This document shows, piece by piece, positions 26,045 through 34,832 of a stretch of 64,000 nt of DNA (within the stretch, counting starts at the first letter, position 1; each line of letters starts with the position of its first letter). This DNA comes from Acidobacteriota bacterium (GTDB lineage: Bacteria; Acidobacteriota; Blastocatellia; Chloracidobacteriales; Chloracidobacteriaceae). The notes under the pieces are model-generated. The model was not told the origin of the DNA, ran no database searches, and saw only the letters and a program-made list of their open reading frames with translations. The stretch lies in contig JACQXX010000070.1 of NCBI GenBank assembly GCA_016208495.1, positions 186,001-250,000 of the forward strand. The letters are read 5' to 3'. The translations under genes and the position numbers were made by a program.

Positions 26045-27124
26045 CTAAGCGCCTTCAAGGGTAATCGCACGCTCAAATTCGCTTCGGCTGGTGGCAGCCG
26101 CCCGGGCGATTTCAAGGCTGATTTTCCCTTCGCGATAGAGCATGACCAGGTGCTGGTCAAAGGTTTGCATTCCGTAGTGATCCTTGCTTCGAGCAATCAA
26201 TCCTGGGATTTCAGACGCTTTTTCCGGATTGCGGACACAGTCCTGAATCGCCGGGGACATGCGCATGATCTCAACCGCTGGAATCCGTCCCTGGCCATTC
26301 TTCATTGGCAACAGTCGGAGCGAGACAATCGCAGCCATATTTTCCGTCAGCCGGGCACGAACCGTTGCTTGTTCGCTGATTGGATAAAACCCGACGATTC
26401 GGTTAATGGTTTTTGGAGCATCGGTGGTGTGAATGGCGCTCAGAACCAGATGTCCGGTTTCGGCGGCTGAAAGGGCCGTGTCAAAGGTCTCGGAGTCACG
26501 AATTTCACCCAGCAACACCACGTCTGGGTCCTGTCGAAGCGCGGAGTGCATGGCCGTGCTGAACGATTTTGTATCCTGACCGATTTCGCGCTGGGTGATG
26601 ACGCCTTTGTTGTTTTGGTAGAGGACTTCAATCGGATCTTCAATCGTGACGACGTGAACTTTCCGGGTCCGATTGATGTGCTCAATCATTCCCGCCATCG
26701 TGGTGGACTTCCCATTTCCAGTGGCCCCAGTCACCAGGATCAACCCACGAGCCAAATCCGCAATTTGAACCAGCGTGGGAGGCAGATTGAGCTGGTCAAT
26801 GGTGCGTGGCTCAATCGGAATCGCCCGGAGCACAATACCAAAACTACCGCGTTGTTTGAAAATGTTGGCCCGGAAGCGACCTGCACCTTCAACCCCATAC
26901 GAGACATCACGCTCAATAAAATCGTCGTAATCGTGCAGGCGATCCATGCGGAGAATGATTCGGGCAATCGCTTCGGTATCGCGCGGTGTCAGCATGTCAT
27001 ATTTCACATCCATCAGAGCACCGTTGTACCGAAACAAAGGAACGCTTCCAGCTTGAAAGTGAATATCCGAAACGCCGCTTTTGACGGCCATGGTGAGAAT
27101 GCGGTCGAGTACCTTCTTCTCCAT
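26045..27124 (-). CDS. pilT: Type IV pilus retraction ATPase, PilT/PilU family
   Basis: A 359-residue cytoplasmic hexameric ATPase that drives type IV pilus retraction and twitching. Motifs in order: N-terminal PAS-like region with SDIHFQAG, Walker A LVTGATGNGKST, the Asp box ITIEDPIE-type (VTIEDPIEVLYQ), Walker B VVLLGEIRD, and the His box LVLSAIHTTDA. The C-terminal sequence lacks the AIRNLIRE motif of typical PilT and has GMQTFDQHLVMLYREGKIS, closer to PilU, so PilT versus PilU is open. No other pilus gene lies nearby. Confidence 0.93.
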   Translation of the reverse strand: MEKKVLDRILTMAVKSGVSDIHFQAGSVPLFRYNGALMDVKYDMLTPRDTEAIARIILRMDRLHDYDDFIERDVSYGVEGAGRFRANIFKQRGSFGIVLRAIPIEPRTIDQLNLPPTLVQIADLARGLILVTGATGNGKSTTMAGMIEHINRTRKVHVVTIEDPIEVLYQNNKGVITQREIGQDTKSFSTAMHSALRQDPDVVLLGEIRDSETFDTALSAAETGHLVLSAIHTTDAPKTINRIVGFYPISEQATVRARLTENMAAIVSLRLLPMKNGQGRIPAVEIMRMSPAIQDCVRNPEKASEIPGLIARSKDHYGMQTFDQHLVMLYREGKISLEIARAAATSRSEFERAITLEGA

Positions 27125-27274
27125 ATATGAACTATCCTTAGTTTAATCTGAGGGACTTCCTGTGTGAATTGACCTGGAAGAGCGTTTAGATGGCGTGCAT
27201 CCATAATTTGTCATATTCGCCGGGGTGAAGACAAGTCGCAAGCGTGAGATTGTACTTCGGGCAAAATGACAATC

Positions 27275-27391
27275 TGACCGGGTGACTGAGTGACAAAATG
27301 ACCGGGTGACTGGGTGACAAGGTGACTGGGTGACAAGGTGACCGGGTGACTGGGTAACTAGTCACCCGGTCACCTTGTCACTTTGTAAATC
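27275..27391. repeat. GTGACTGG / GTGACAAG octamer array with 22-bp hairpin
   Basis: About nine octamer units (GTGACTGG, GTGACAAG, TGACCGGG variants) run from 27275 to 27351, then turn into an inverted copy. Arms 27330-27351 and 27360-27381 are a perfect 22-bp inverted repeat with an eight-base loop. The right arm includes the VWA gene stop codon. Confidence 0.9.
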
Positions 27392-28358
27392 CCTGACGGC
27401 TCAGCCGGAGTGTGAGATGAGGGTGGCGAGTCGTCACGCTTAGCTTCCGAAATTGTGGAGTTGCGGATTCGGGGGACGGCTGGTAGGCAATCGTATAGCT
27501 TTCAATGACTTCGGCGGAAATCGCACGGAACGCGCTGGTATAGTCAAACCCTTCTTCAACACAAAAATCGCGCCCCCCGGTTGAAGCTGCAATCCGTGTT
27601 GCATCCAGCAGGGTCGGGACACGCTGGCGTCCATTGAGGCTGACCGTGTAGGAGGGAACCGTCACCGTATAAATGCTGATTCCTTCTTCGGTTGCCCGGC
27701 GAATAACTTCACGGGAATTCACCATGCTGCTGCTGTCAAAACCATCGGTCAGGACCACGATGCAGCGGCGAAACAGTCGCTCGCCATATTTTCGAGGTGA
27801 CTTTTTGAGCAGGGTGATCGCCCGATCAATGGCATCATAAATGCGGGTTGACCCGCCATATTCCTTTTGTTTTTCAACGGCTCGCAGGAGCCGCTTCCGG
27901 TCTTTGGTAAAGTTTTCAAGGACATTGACCTCGTCATTAAATCCAATCATGGCAAAGAGGGAATTCGGATTTTGGTCATTCAAAAAGGAACTGAGTGCCC
28001 GTTGTTGGGTGGTTGCTTCTTCACGGGTCACGCTTCCTGAAAAGTCAATGGCGAAGACCATGGAGACCAGGCGCGGCCCCTGAGTTGAATTCGGCTGAAA
28101 AAATTCAATCGGGCAAGGTTTGCCGTCTTCAAACAGTGAAAAGTCAGTCGCGCTGAGGCCGTGGACATAGTCTCCCTTCTCATCCACCACGGTTACATCC
28201 ACCGAAACCAGTTCGGAATTGACCCGCAAAATGGTGTCAGAGTTGGCGGATTCGACTTGTGGACGGGATGAAAGTGGGCTTTGGGCCAGGTACGGAAGTG
28301 ACACACAGAGTGCAAACCAAATTCCAAGCGATAACTGGAGCAGACGTGACACACGCAT
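27378..28358 (-). CDS. VWA-domain protein (VWFA-related Acidobacterial type)
   Basis: A 326-residue exported protein. A signal peptide occupies residues 1 to about 26 (LLQLSLGIWFALCVSLPYLAQ). The motif SELVSVDVTVVDEKGDYVHGL with DFSLFEDGKP next is the hallmark entry of the acidobacterial VWFA-related family. The von Willebrand A domain follows with a MIDAS site: DFSGS, a conserved Thr region, and IVVLTDGFDS. The role is probably protein-protein or metal-dependent adhesion in the envelope. The reading frame ends in repeat DNA (stop in the palindrome arm), so the C-terminus after RLSRQG may differ between relatives. It diverges from tgt. Confidence 0.88.
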   Translation of the reverse strand: MRVSRLLQLSLGIWFALCVSLPYLAQSPLSSRPQVESANSDTILRVNSELVSVDVTVVDEKGDYVHGLSATDFSLFEDGKPCPIEFFQPNSTQGPRLVSMVFAIDFSGSVTREEATTQQRALSSFLNDQNPNSLFAMIGFNDEVNVLENFTKDRKRLLRAVEKQKEYGGSTRIYDAIDRAITLLKKSPRKYGERLFRRCIVVLTDGFDSSSMVNSREVIRRATEEGISIYTVTVPSYTVSLNGRQRVPTLLDATRIAASTGGRDFCVEEGFDYTSAFRAISAEVIESYTIAYQPSPESATPQFRKLSVTTRHPHLTLRLSRQGFTK

Positions 28359-28516
28359 AAAAACCTCTCGTCAATTCCTTTTTGGAATGCCTGATAAAAA
28401 CGAATCGTGATTCGGAAGCTGATTTGAAACAGGAAGGATAATGTTGCCACCAAACGACAGTTCAGGATATCGTGTTTCGTTTGTGATGAATCTCGAATAA
28501 TTCTCTCCTTATTATC

Positions 28517-29644
28517 ATGTCGATTCAGTTTGAACTGCTTGCTCAAGATACACAGACCAATGCCCGGGCTGGAATTCTCCGGACCGCCGCCAGTGAAATT
28601 GAAACCCCGGTGTTTATGCCGGTTGGTACCCTGGGAAGCGTCAAAGCCCTGACCCAGGATATGCTTGAAGAAATGGATGTGCGAATCCTGCTCGGCAATA
28701 CCTATCATTTGTACCTGCGTCCCGGACACGCCGTCGTGCGTGAACTGGGCGGGCTGCATTCTTTTATGAGTTGGAACCGCTCGATTTTAACTGATAGCGG
28801 TGGTTTTCAGGTTTTTTCGCTCGGGAAACTGCGCAAAATTACCGAGGAAGGGGTGATGTTTCAATCACACCTTGACGGGTCTCGACATCTGCTCAGTCCT
28901 GAAAAATCAATGGAGATCCAGGCGGCGCTTGGCTCAAACATTGTGATGGCGTTTGATGAATGCACGCCCTATCCCGCCACCCGTGAACAGGTTGTCGCCT
29001 CTCTTGAATTGACCGCCCGCTGGGCCAGACGTTCACGCCAGGCTTTTGATCGTCTGGCTGACCGTGAACGCCAGGTTCTGTTTGGGATTGTACAGGGTGG
29101 GGTTCATCCTGACTTGCGGTTGCGTTCGTTGGAAAGTCTGGTTGAAATCGGGTTTGAAGGCTATGCCATCGGCGGTCTGAGTGTTGGCGAGTCAAAAGAG
29201 CAAATGTATGATACGACTGAGTTTATTGCCCCTCGATTACCAGCCGACAAGCCTCGCTATTTGATGGGTGTCGGAACCCCCGAGGATCTGGTCGAATGTG
29301 TCGCGCGTGGGGTGGATATGTTTGATTGTGTAATGCCAACCCGCAATGCCCGAAACGGACAGGTCTTTACGTCACGAGGAAAGGTCAATATTAAGAATGC
29401 CACTCACATCCGCGAAGAGGGGCCGATTGACCCAAACTGCGCCTGTCGGGTATGTCAGCGCTATTCACGTGCCTATGTTCACCACCTGTATCGAACCGGT
29501 GAGATTCTGGCCTCGATCCTGTGTACTTACCACAATATCCACTTCTACCTTGACACTATGCGGAGCATAAGGCAATCTATCCGGTCTGGTCTGTTCTCGG
29601 AATTTCGGACATCTCTGCTCCGTAACCTCACGTCAGGAGAATAA
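28517..29644 (+). CDS. tgt: Queuine/preQ1 tRNA-guanine transglycosylase
   Basis: A 375-residue enzyme that swaps guanine 34 of GUN-anticodon tRNAs for the queuosine precursor preQ1. The family motifs are in place: TPVFMPVGTLGSVKAL, catalytic Asp in ILTDSGGFQVFSL, the substrate segment IVMAFDECTPYP, nucleophile region GVDMFDCVMPTRNARNG, and the zinc site NCACRVCQRYSRAY with the later His. It begins the widespread tgt-yajC-secD-secF arrangement. The start has no clear Shine-Dalgarno sequence, but the N-terminus aligns well with the family. Confidence 0.96.
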   Translation: MSIQFELLAQDTQTNARAGILRTAASEIETPVFMPVGTLGSVKALTQDMLEEMDVRILLGNTYHLYLRPGHAVVRELGGLHSFMSWNRSILTDSGGFQVFSLGKLRKITEEGVMFQSHLDGSRHLLSPEKSMEIQAALGSNIVMAFDECTPYPATREQVVASLELTARWARRSRQAFDRLADRERQVLFGIVQGGVHPDLRLRSLESLVEIGFEGYAIGGLSVGESKEQMYDTTEFIAPRLPADKPRYLMGVGTPEDLVECVARGVDMFDCVMPTRNARNGQVFTSRGKVNIKNATHIREEGPIDPNCACRVCQRYSRAYVHHLYRTGEILASILCTYHNIHFYLDTMRSIRQSIRSGLFSEFRTSLLRNLTSGE

Positions 29645-29716
29645 GCACAAGGTTTGAGTGAAGCGCCAATGCGCCAGCGTTGAGCTTTGCCCTGCGGTGT
29701 TTCTTTTTGAGTTGCA

Positions 29717-30034
29717 ATGCATTTAGAACTTCTTTTGTTTCTACAAAATAGCGGCGGCAGTGCGCTGAGTGCCTTCTTGCCCATCATTATCGTCATCGGC
29801 ATTTTCTTTCTGCTCGTCATCCTGCCCCAACGCAAGCAGCAGCAGAAACACCAGGAAATGCTCGACAGCCTCAAAAGCGGTGACAAAGTGATTGCCCTTG
29901 GCGGGTTGCTTGGCACGGTGATGAGTGTCAGCCCAAAGGACAATACCGTTCAATTGCAGATTGCTCCTTCTGTGCGAGTTGAGGTTGTTCGGAACGCCAT
30001 CACCGCCCTGCAGCAAGAGAAATCCGAGAAATAA
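29717..30034 (+). CDS. yajC: Preprotein translocase subunit YajC
   Basis: A 105-residue single-pass protein: one membrane helix (about 18-38, LSAFLPIIIVIGIFFLLVI) followed by a small basic-acidic cytoplasmic domain with the family pattern LPQRKQQQKHQEMLDSLKSG, DKVIALGG and GTVMSV. YajC associates with SecDF at the SecYEG channel. Position between tgt and secD is the standard context, so the call is safe. Confidence 0.95.
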   Translation: MHLELLLFLQNSGGSALSAFLPIIIVIGIFFLLVILPQRKQQQKHQEMLDSLKSGDKVIALGGLLGTVMSVSPKDNTVQLQIAPSVRVEVVRNAITALQQEKSEK

Positions 30035-30129
30035 GCTTCGATTTTTAGATTCACGGTTTCAGGTTCTGACCTGTCCTGAGGAGGGCAAGCCTGGCTGAAG
30101 TCGTGGACGTTTTCATGAGGATTGAGAGA

Positions 30130-31812
30130 ATGCGTAAGAATTTGCTCCAGCGTGCCGTCCTGATTTTATCCGTCACGGGTATCTGTCTGTACCTGACCCT
30201 GATTGGCTATCGCCGACCAACCATGAAGGATTTTACCTCCTGGTCACAGGTCAAAACCAACCTGGCGAACAATCTTAAACTTGGACTTGACTTGAAAGGC
30301 GGCTCTCAGTTGCTGATGCAGGTCCGGGCCGAAGAAGTCATTGCTCAGGTGACCACGAACAATATTGAAGCCGCCAAAACTCGCCTTCAAAAGAAGGGAA
30401 TTACGGTTGCCAATGCCAGCAGTAGCCGACCTGGCCAGATTTCAGTCACGATTTCTGATGCCGCCCGCGCCCAGGAAGCCGAAACCGAACTCCGCCTGGA
30501 TCTTGATAAACAGGAATGGGCGTCCTCGATCAGTGGCAGCACCGTCACCTTTACGCTCAACGAATCGGCGGCTGAAGCCATCCGTGAACAATCCGTGACC
30601 CAGGCCATGACGATCATTGAGAATCGAATCAATGCCTTTGGCGTGGCGGAACAAAGTTTACAGCGGTACGGACGGCAAAATTCTTACCAGATTCTGTTGC
30701 AACTGCCTGGGGTGGATGATCCGGAACGTGTCAAAAAGACGCTGGTTCTGGAATCCAAGCTTGAACTTCGCCCCACGGATTCGCCTTTCCAGACCTATCC
30801 TTCCCTTGAAGAAGCCCAAAAAGCGGCGGCTGGAAAAAAAGATAGCGAAGGCAATGAGTTTGAACCGCTCCCCTACGATGAACGCGGGGATGACGAAACC
30901 GAAGAGGCTGCCACTCCGGCCACGCCTGACCCGTCAAAACCCGCCGTGTATGTGCTGATTGCCAAAAAGAACGTCATCACCGGAGGCGACATTCGCGACG
31001 CGCTTGCCATTCCGGCTGATACATCCGGCAAGGACTATAAAATCAATTTCCGACTCAAACAGGCGGGCGCTGAGAAGTTTAAGACCTGGACCGGCGCCAA
31101 CATTGGCAAAAATCTGGCGATTGTGCTCAACAACCGGGTGAAGTCAGCCCCATCAATTCGCTCTGAGATCAGTGATTCCGGTGAAATTACCGGCAACTTT
31201 ACCAAGACATCGGGTGAAGACCTGGCGTTGGTGCTCCGCTCGGGCGCCCTTCCGGCACGGGTTGACTACATTGAAGAACGCACCGTTGGCCCGTCACTCG
31301 GAGCAGATTCAATCCGAAGCGGTGTGCTGGCGTCGGTGGCTGGACTGATCTTCATTATGATTTTTATGGGGATTTACTACCAGTTTTCTGGCCTGAACGC
31401 CATTGTGTCGCTGGTTTTAAATCTGATTATGTTGATTGCGGTGCTGGCGATGTTTGGTGCCACCTTGACCTTGCCTGGAATTGCCGGGATCATCTTGACG
31501 ATTGGGATGGCGGTTGACTCCAACGTGCTGATTTTTGAGCGCATTCGCGAAGAACTCAAACTTGGGAAGGCGGTTGTCTCCGCAGTTGAAACCGGATTTG
31601 CCAAAGCGTTCATAACCATCATTGACACCCACGTGACCACAATTGTGTCATCCACCTTCTTGTTCATCTTTGGAACTGGGCCGATTCGTGGTTTTGCCAT
31701 CACGCTCATCATTGGGTTGCTTGCCAACTTGTTTACCGCCACTTTTGTGTCCCGAACGATGTTTGGCTATGTGCTGACGCGAAAAGAACGTGTGACCAGC
31801 TTGAGCATCTAA
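30130..31812 (+). CDS. secD: Protein translocase subunit SecD
   Basis: A 560-residue inner-membrane protein that, with SecF, uses the proton gradient to pull exported proteins across. One N-terminal helix, the large periplasmic P1 domain (LGLDLKGGSQLLMQVR at the start, then the beta-rich head), and five C-terminal helices with SIRSGVLASVAGLIFIMIFM and GMAVDSNVLIFERIREEL. A Pro/Ala/Glu-rich insertion lies at about 225-275. The frame can extend to GTG 30103 or ATG 30115; 30130 is chosen because GATTGAGAGA precedes it. Stop is 108 bases before secF. Confidence 0.95.
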   Translation: MRKNLLQRAVLILSVTGICLYLTLIGYRRPTMKDFTSWSQVKTNLANNLKLGLDLKGGSQLLMQVRAEEVIAQVTTNNIEAAKTRLQKKGITVANASSSRPGQISVTISDAARAQEAETELRLDLDKQEWASSISGSTVTFTLNESAAEAIREQSVTQAMTIIENRINAFGVAEQSLQRYGRQNSYQILLQLPGVDDPERVKKTLVLESKLELRPTDSPFQTYPSLEEAQKAAAGKKDSEGNEFEPLPYDERGDDETEEAATPATPDPSKPAVYVLIAKKNVITGGDIRDALAIPADTSGKDYKINFRLKQAGAEKFKTWTGANIGKNLAIVLNNRVKSAPSIRSEISDSGEITGNFTKTSGEDLALVLRSGALPARVDYIEERTVGPSLGADSIRSGVLASVAGLIFIMIFMGIYYQFSGLNAIVSLVLNLIMLIAVLAMFGATLTLPGIAGIILTIGMAVDSNVLIFERIREELKLGKAVVSAVETGFAKAFITIIDTHVTTIVSSTFLFIFGTGPIRGFAITLIIGLLANLFTATFVSRTMFGYVLTRKERVTSLSI

Positions 31813-31821
31813 CAACCAATT

Positions 31822-31893
31822 GGGTTCAGGGTTTTGAGGAACTCTAACTCTTTCAATAATTGAAACCCTGAACCCTGAACCCTGAACCCTGAC
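31822..31893. repeat. GGGTTCA inverted array between secD and secF
   Basis: GGGTTCAGGGTTTT at 31822-31835 faces four inverted units (CCCTGAA) at 31863-31893. The intervening bases are AT-rich. A hairpin of about 12 bp is possible inside the secDF transcript. The same 7-base family builds the element at 43.24-43.47 kb. Confidence 0.85.
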
Positions 31894-31919
31894 CAGACCA
31901 CCAACTACTTCATACAGCT

Positions 31920-33194
31920 ATGATTGAGATTTTTAAGAACCCCAATTACGACTTTCTTGGCAAAGCCAAGTACTTCATTGCTTTTTCTGTGATTCTATCG
32001 CTTGCCGGGATCATTTCGATGGTCACTCGTGGGTTTAACCTGGGTGTCGATTTTGCCGGCGGTTCAAAAGCGACCGTTCGATTTAAATCCGACCCCAGTG
32101 AAGATCGCATTCGGGTAGCACTGGAAAAGGTAGGGATTGCCGGCGATAAAATTACACTCCAAAGGTCAGGTCAGCGGATTGGCCAGGGGGCTCCTCGGCA
32201 TGAAATGATCGTGACGGTGCCCGATATTCCGAAAGATAAAATTATCGAAGCACTGGAAAAGCACTACCCTCAAGCAGCGCCGCCAGCCGGGCTCACCAAT
32301 CTCAATAATGGTGGTGCCCGGGAAATTGCCATCATTTTGTTGGAGAAAGACCCGCTTTCTTTCAGGACCAACCTTCCACCTGGGGATGCTGAAAAAGAAT
32401 ACAACCGGTTTGCTGAAAGCGTGATTCGCTACCGAACCAGTGCTCCAGCCGGGTTGATCACCGAATTGAACCAGATTCCCGTGGACGGCTTTGATGCCAA
32501 ATTCCGCGAAGCCCTTCCCAAGTTCTTTTATGCCGGCGAATTTAGCCTGATTGGGTTTGAAAACGTGGGGCCACAAGTCGGGCAGGATTTGCAACGCCGG
32601 GCCGTGTTGGTGACGCTGGTTTCATGCCTCGGGATGCTTGTGTTTATTGCCTTCCGCTTTGAGTGGATTTACGGCGTGGCGGCGATTGTGGCCACTCTGC
32701 ACGATGTGATTGTTACCCTGGGGATGTTTTCTCTGTTTCAGTGGGAAATCTCGTTGACCTTTATCGCGGCTATTTTGACGCTGATTGGGTATTCGATGAA
32801 CGATACCATCGTGATTTTTGACCGAATCCGGGAAACATTGAAGGTCCGACGGCGTGAAGATTTGGTCAAAGTAACCAACGACGCGCTTAACCAGACACTG
32901 TCCCGAACCATCATTGCCTCAGGATTAACGTTCCTTTCGGTTGTGGCCTTGCTCCTGTTCGGCGGGGAAGTCCTCAAGAGCTTTTCACTGGTGCTGGTGA
33001 TTGGGATTTTAATTGGGACATACTCCTCCATCGCCGTGGCCAGCCCAATTATGATCTGGTGGAAGCGTCGTGAAGAAGGCCAACGTCAGCAGCAAGAAAC
33101 TGAGAAGAAAGCCTTGAAAAAAAAGGGAGCCGGTGAGTCAAATGCGGTAAAGGTTGAATCAAAAACCACGGCCAAATCGGCACCAGCCCGGTAA
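31920..33194 (+). CDS. secF: Protein translocase subunit SecF
   Basis: A 424-residue partner of SecD. N-terminal helix, then the conserved LGVDFAGGSKATVRF segment, a small periplasmic domain that is longer than in E. coli owing to an insertion (about 120-180), and five C-terminal helices with VGQDLQRRAVLVT, LIGYSMNDTIVIFDRIRE and SRTIIASGLTFLSV. The C-terminal tail is Lys/Glu-rich and cytoplasmic. A strong hairpin terminator begins 28 bases after the stop, ending the tgt-yajC-secDF operon. Confidence 0.95.
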   Translation: MIEIFKNPNYDFLGKAKYFIAFSVILSLAGIISMVTRGFNLGVDFAGGSKATVRFKSDPSEDRIRVALEKVGIAGDKITLQRSGQRIGQGAPRHEMIVTVPDIPKDKIIEALEKHYPQAAPPAGLTNLNNGGAREIAIILLEKDPLSFRTNLPPGDAEKEYNRFAESVIRYRTSAPAGLITELNQIPVDGFDAKFREALPKFFYAGEFSLIGFENVGPQVGQDLQRRAVLVTLVSCLGMLVFIAFRFEWIYGVAAIVATLHDVIVTLGMFSLFQWEISLTFIAAILTLIGYSMNDTIVIFDRIRETLKVRRREDLVKVTNDALNQTLSRTIIASGLTFLSVVALLLFGGEVLKSFSLVLVIGILIGTYSSIAVASPIMIWWKRREEGQRQQQETEKKALKKKGAGESNAVKVESKTTAKSAPAR

Positions 33195-33222
33195 CCGGCC
33201 ATGTGCCGCTGACCGAGATGAC

Positions 33223-33270
33223 GAGAAAGCCACTTGCGAAAAGCGTATCTTTTCGTAAGTGGCTTTTCTC
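33223..33270 (+). terminator. Intrinsic terminator after secF
   Basis: Arms 33223-33243 and 33249-33270 pair around a five-base loop; the stem includes AGCCACTTGCGAAAAG against CTTTTCGTAAGTGGCT with one wobble/mismatch. The descending arm ends in CTTTTCTC, giving a modest U-rich tail. The symmetry of the flanks may let it work in both directions. Confidence 0.85.
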
Positions 33271-33458
33271 ATGCCTGCCTGTCCCAAACACCGGCGTCGC
33301 CATGTGGAAAAAAAATTCCGAAACCCCAAAAAAAGTCGGAACAAAGCCAGAAACAGGGTGTCAAATGGGGGGAAGAGTGAAGTTGAAATATGAGTCGTAA
33401 ACCGACTCAATTTCTGGATTTTGAATCACTCGATAACGTCGGTATCTGAGAAAAGTGC

Positions 33459-33488
33459 TTGACTTGGCTTGTAGGTGAACGGTAATCT
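33459..33488 (+). promoter_or_regulatory. Candidate promoter of the tonB-exbBD operon
   Basis: TTGACT (33459-33464), 18-base spacer, TAATCT (33483-33488). Both boxes are close to the sigma-70 consensus. It would produce a long leader before the tonB ATG at 33817. Confidence 0.45.
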
Positions 33489-33816
33489 CTGTGCGTCACA
33501 AGCCTGTCACAACAATCAACACAATCAAATCACACACGAAGTTAAGGACCTGAGAACTGCTCGGGAGAACTCCACGCTCAATCCAGTAATACGCTTCCAC
33601 CACGGATTTTCTCACTTGTTGTCAAGACGAACTAGCTCGGGAAATAAGGGCTGCTTGGTCAAGCCAAAGTGTTTTCTGGCGCAGCCTCCGATGGAATTGG
33701 AAGTTGGTTTGAGCGTACGGTCTTCAGGTTCATTGCACAACGTGTGGGGCAGGCACAAGGCACTTCACAGACCTTCGGCGTGAATATTCGAGGGAGGGAA
33801 AGTAGGCCAAATTACT

Positions 33817-34599
33817 ATGTTCAATAACCTGGTTGAATCAACGTCGCATCGTCCGGAGGCAAAACGGAACGCCACGTTTATTGCGGTCACATTTGCCATT
33901 TGGACACTGGTTTTCCTGGGAGCATTGGTCGCTGGGGTCCTCTATTTCAATGCTCAACTGGATGAACAGCTCTCCAAAATTGAGATTGACGTCTCTTTTT
34001 CAGGTGGTGCTCCGCCACCGGTTGCCAGCGGGCCCAAGCCGAAAGTACAGCCCAAGGCTGTACCCGTCGTTGCCCCTGTTTTTGCTGCACCCAAAGAAGC
34101 CCCCAAGGTAATTGACACCACCCCATCACCCCCCAAACAGATTGTGGCATATGATCCAAACGCAACCGGTCCGGCTGGTCCGTCCGGCCCGGCTGGCCCA
34201 GCCACGGGACTTGGCGGCTTTGGCGATGGTGATGGTGATTTCGGGGATGGTGACGGTTCAAATGCTCGCCCAGCACCGCCGCCGCCACGACCGCCAGATC
34301 CACCGCCGCCCCCATCAGTGGTCCGTCGGAGTGAAGGCGTTATCCGTGGAAATGCCAGCAGTCGTATCACGCCCGATTATCCGCCGCTGGCTCGCTCAGC
34401 CCGCGTGGCTGGTGACGTCGTGGTTGAAATTACCATTTCCGAAAATGGAGACGTCATTGCCGCCCGGTGTGTCAGTGGGCACGCCTTGTTGCAACAATCT
34501 GCGCTGAGTGCTGCTCGTCGTTGGAAGTTTAAACCGACACTGCTCAACAACACACCGGTGAAGGTCACTGGTATCTTGACGTTCCGCTATACACTCTAA
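33817..34599 (+). CDS. tonB: Energy transducer TonB
   Basis: A 260-residue periplasm-spanning protein that carries proton-motive energy from ExbBD to outer-membrane receptors. A membrane helix at about 27-48 (FIAVTFAIWTLVFLGALVAGV), then a Pro/Lys-rich spacer, a Gly-rich stretch (GPAGPSGPAGPATGLGG, then GDG repeats, about 108-150), a polyproline block, and the C-terminal TonB domain: PPLARSARVAGDVVVEI, ISENGDV, AARRWKFKPTLLN. GGGAGGGAAA-like sequence (GAGGGAGGGAAAG) lies upstream of the ATG. Adjacent exbB and exbD genes confirm the system. Confidence 0.92.
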   Translation: MFNNLVESTSHRPEAKRNATFIAVTFAIWTLVFLGALVAGVLYFNAQLDEQLSKIEIDVSFSGGAPPPVASGPKPKVQPKAVPVVAPVFAAPKEAPKVIDTTPSPPKQIVAYDPNATGPAGPSGPAGPATGLGGFGDGDGDFGDGDGSNARPAPPPPRPPDPPPPPSVVRRSEGVIRGNASSRITPDYPPLARSARVAGDVVVEITISENGDVIAARCVSGHALLQQSALSAARRWKFKPTLLNNTPVKVTGILTFRYTL

Positions 34600-34628
34600 G
34601 GCTGAGCGCCCCACAGAACGGCATCCTG

Positions 34629-34657
34629 GGTGAGGCCAACCACCTGTTAGCCTCACC
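34629..34657 (+). other. Hairpin between tonB and exbB
   Basis: GGTGAGGC (34629-34636) pairs with GCCTCACC (34650-34657) around 13 bases. There is no U-run. In a 233-base gap inside the operon it may adjust tonB versus exbB levels through RNA processing or stability; this is inference. Confidence 0.45.
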
Positions 34658-34832
34658 TAATGGAGAGAGCGGCGGGAATGAGCGCCAAACGCTTCCTACA
34701 GGAACTCGTCAACTGAAATTAGGAAATTGATGATGGTACGGGGCGGAGGTTTTACCGTTCGCCCGGTGCCTAAAAATTGCAATTGTTACAGTCTGAATTG
34801 ATCAGAATTTGTTTTGGAGGGAGACAACAGTC

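Larger units (their letters stand above)
33195..33816. other. 622-base gap before tonB with promoter and long leader
   Basis: After the secF terminator no convincing gene is present. A 102-codon frame (33475-33783) overlaps the proposed promoter and has no family-like features. The gap holds a candidate promoter (33459-33488) and thus about 320 bases of untranslated leader ahead of the tonB operon. No known riboswitch could be recognised by eye. Confidence 0.55.

Noticed and set aside
33475-33783. Possible 102-residue gene upstream of tonB
   Set aside because: It starts inside the candidate promoter, has no ribosome-binding site and no conserved-looking pattern.
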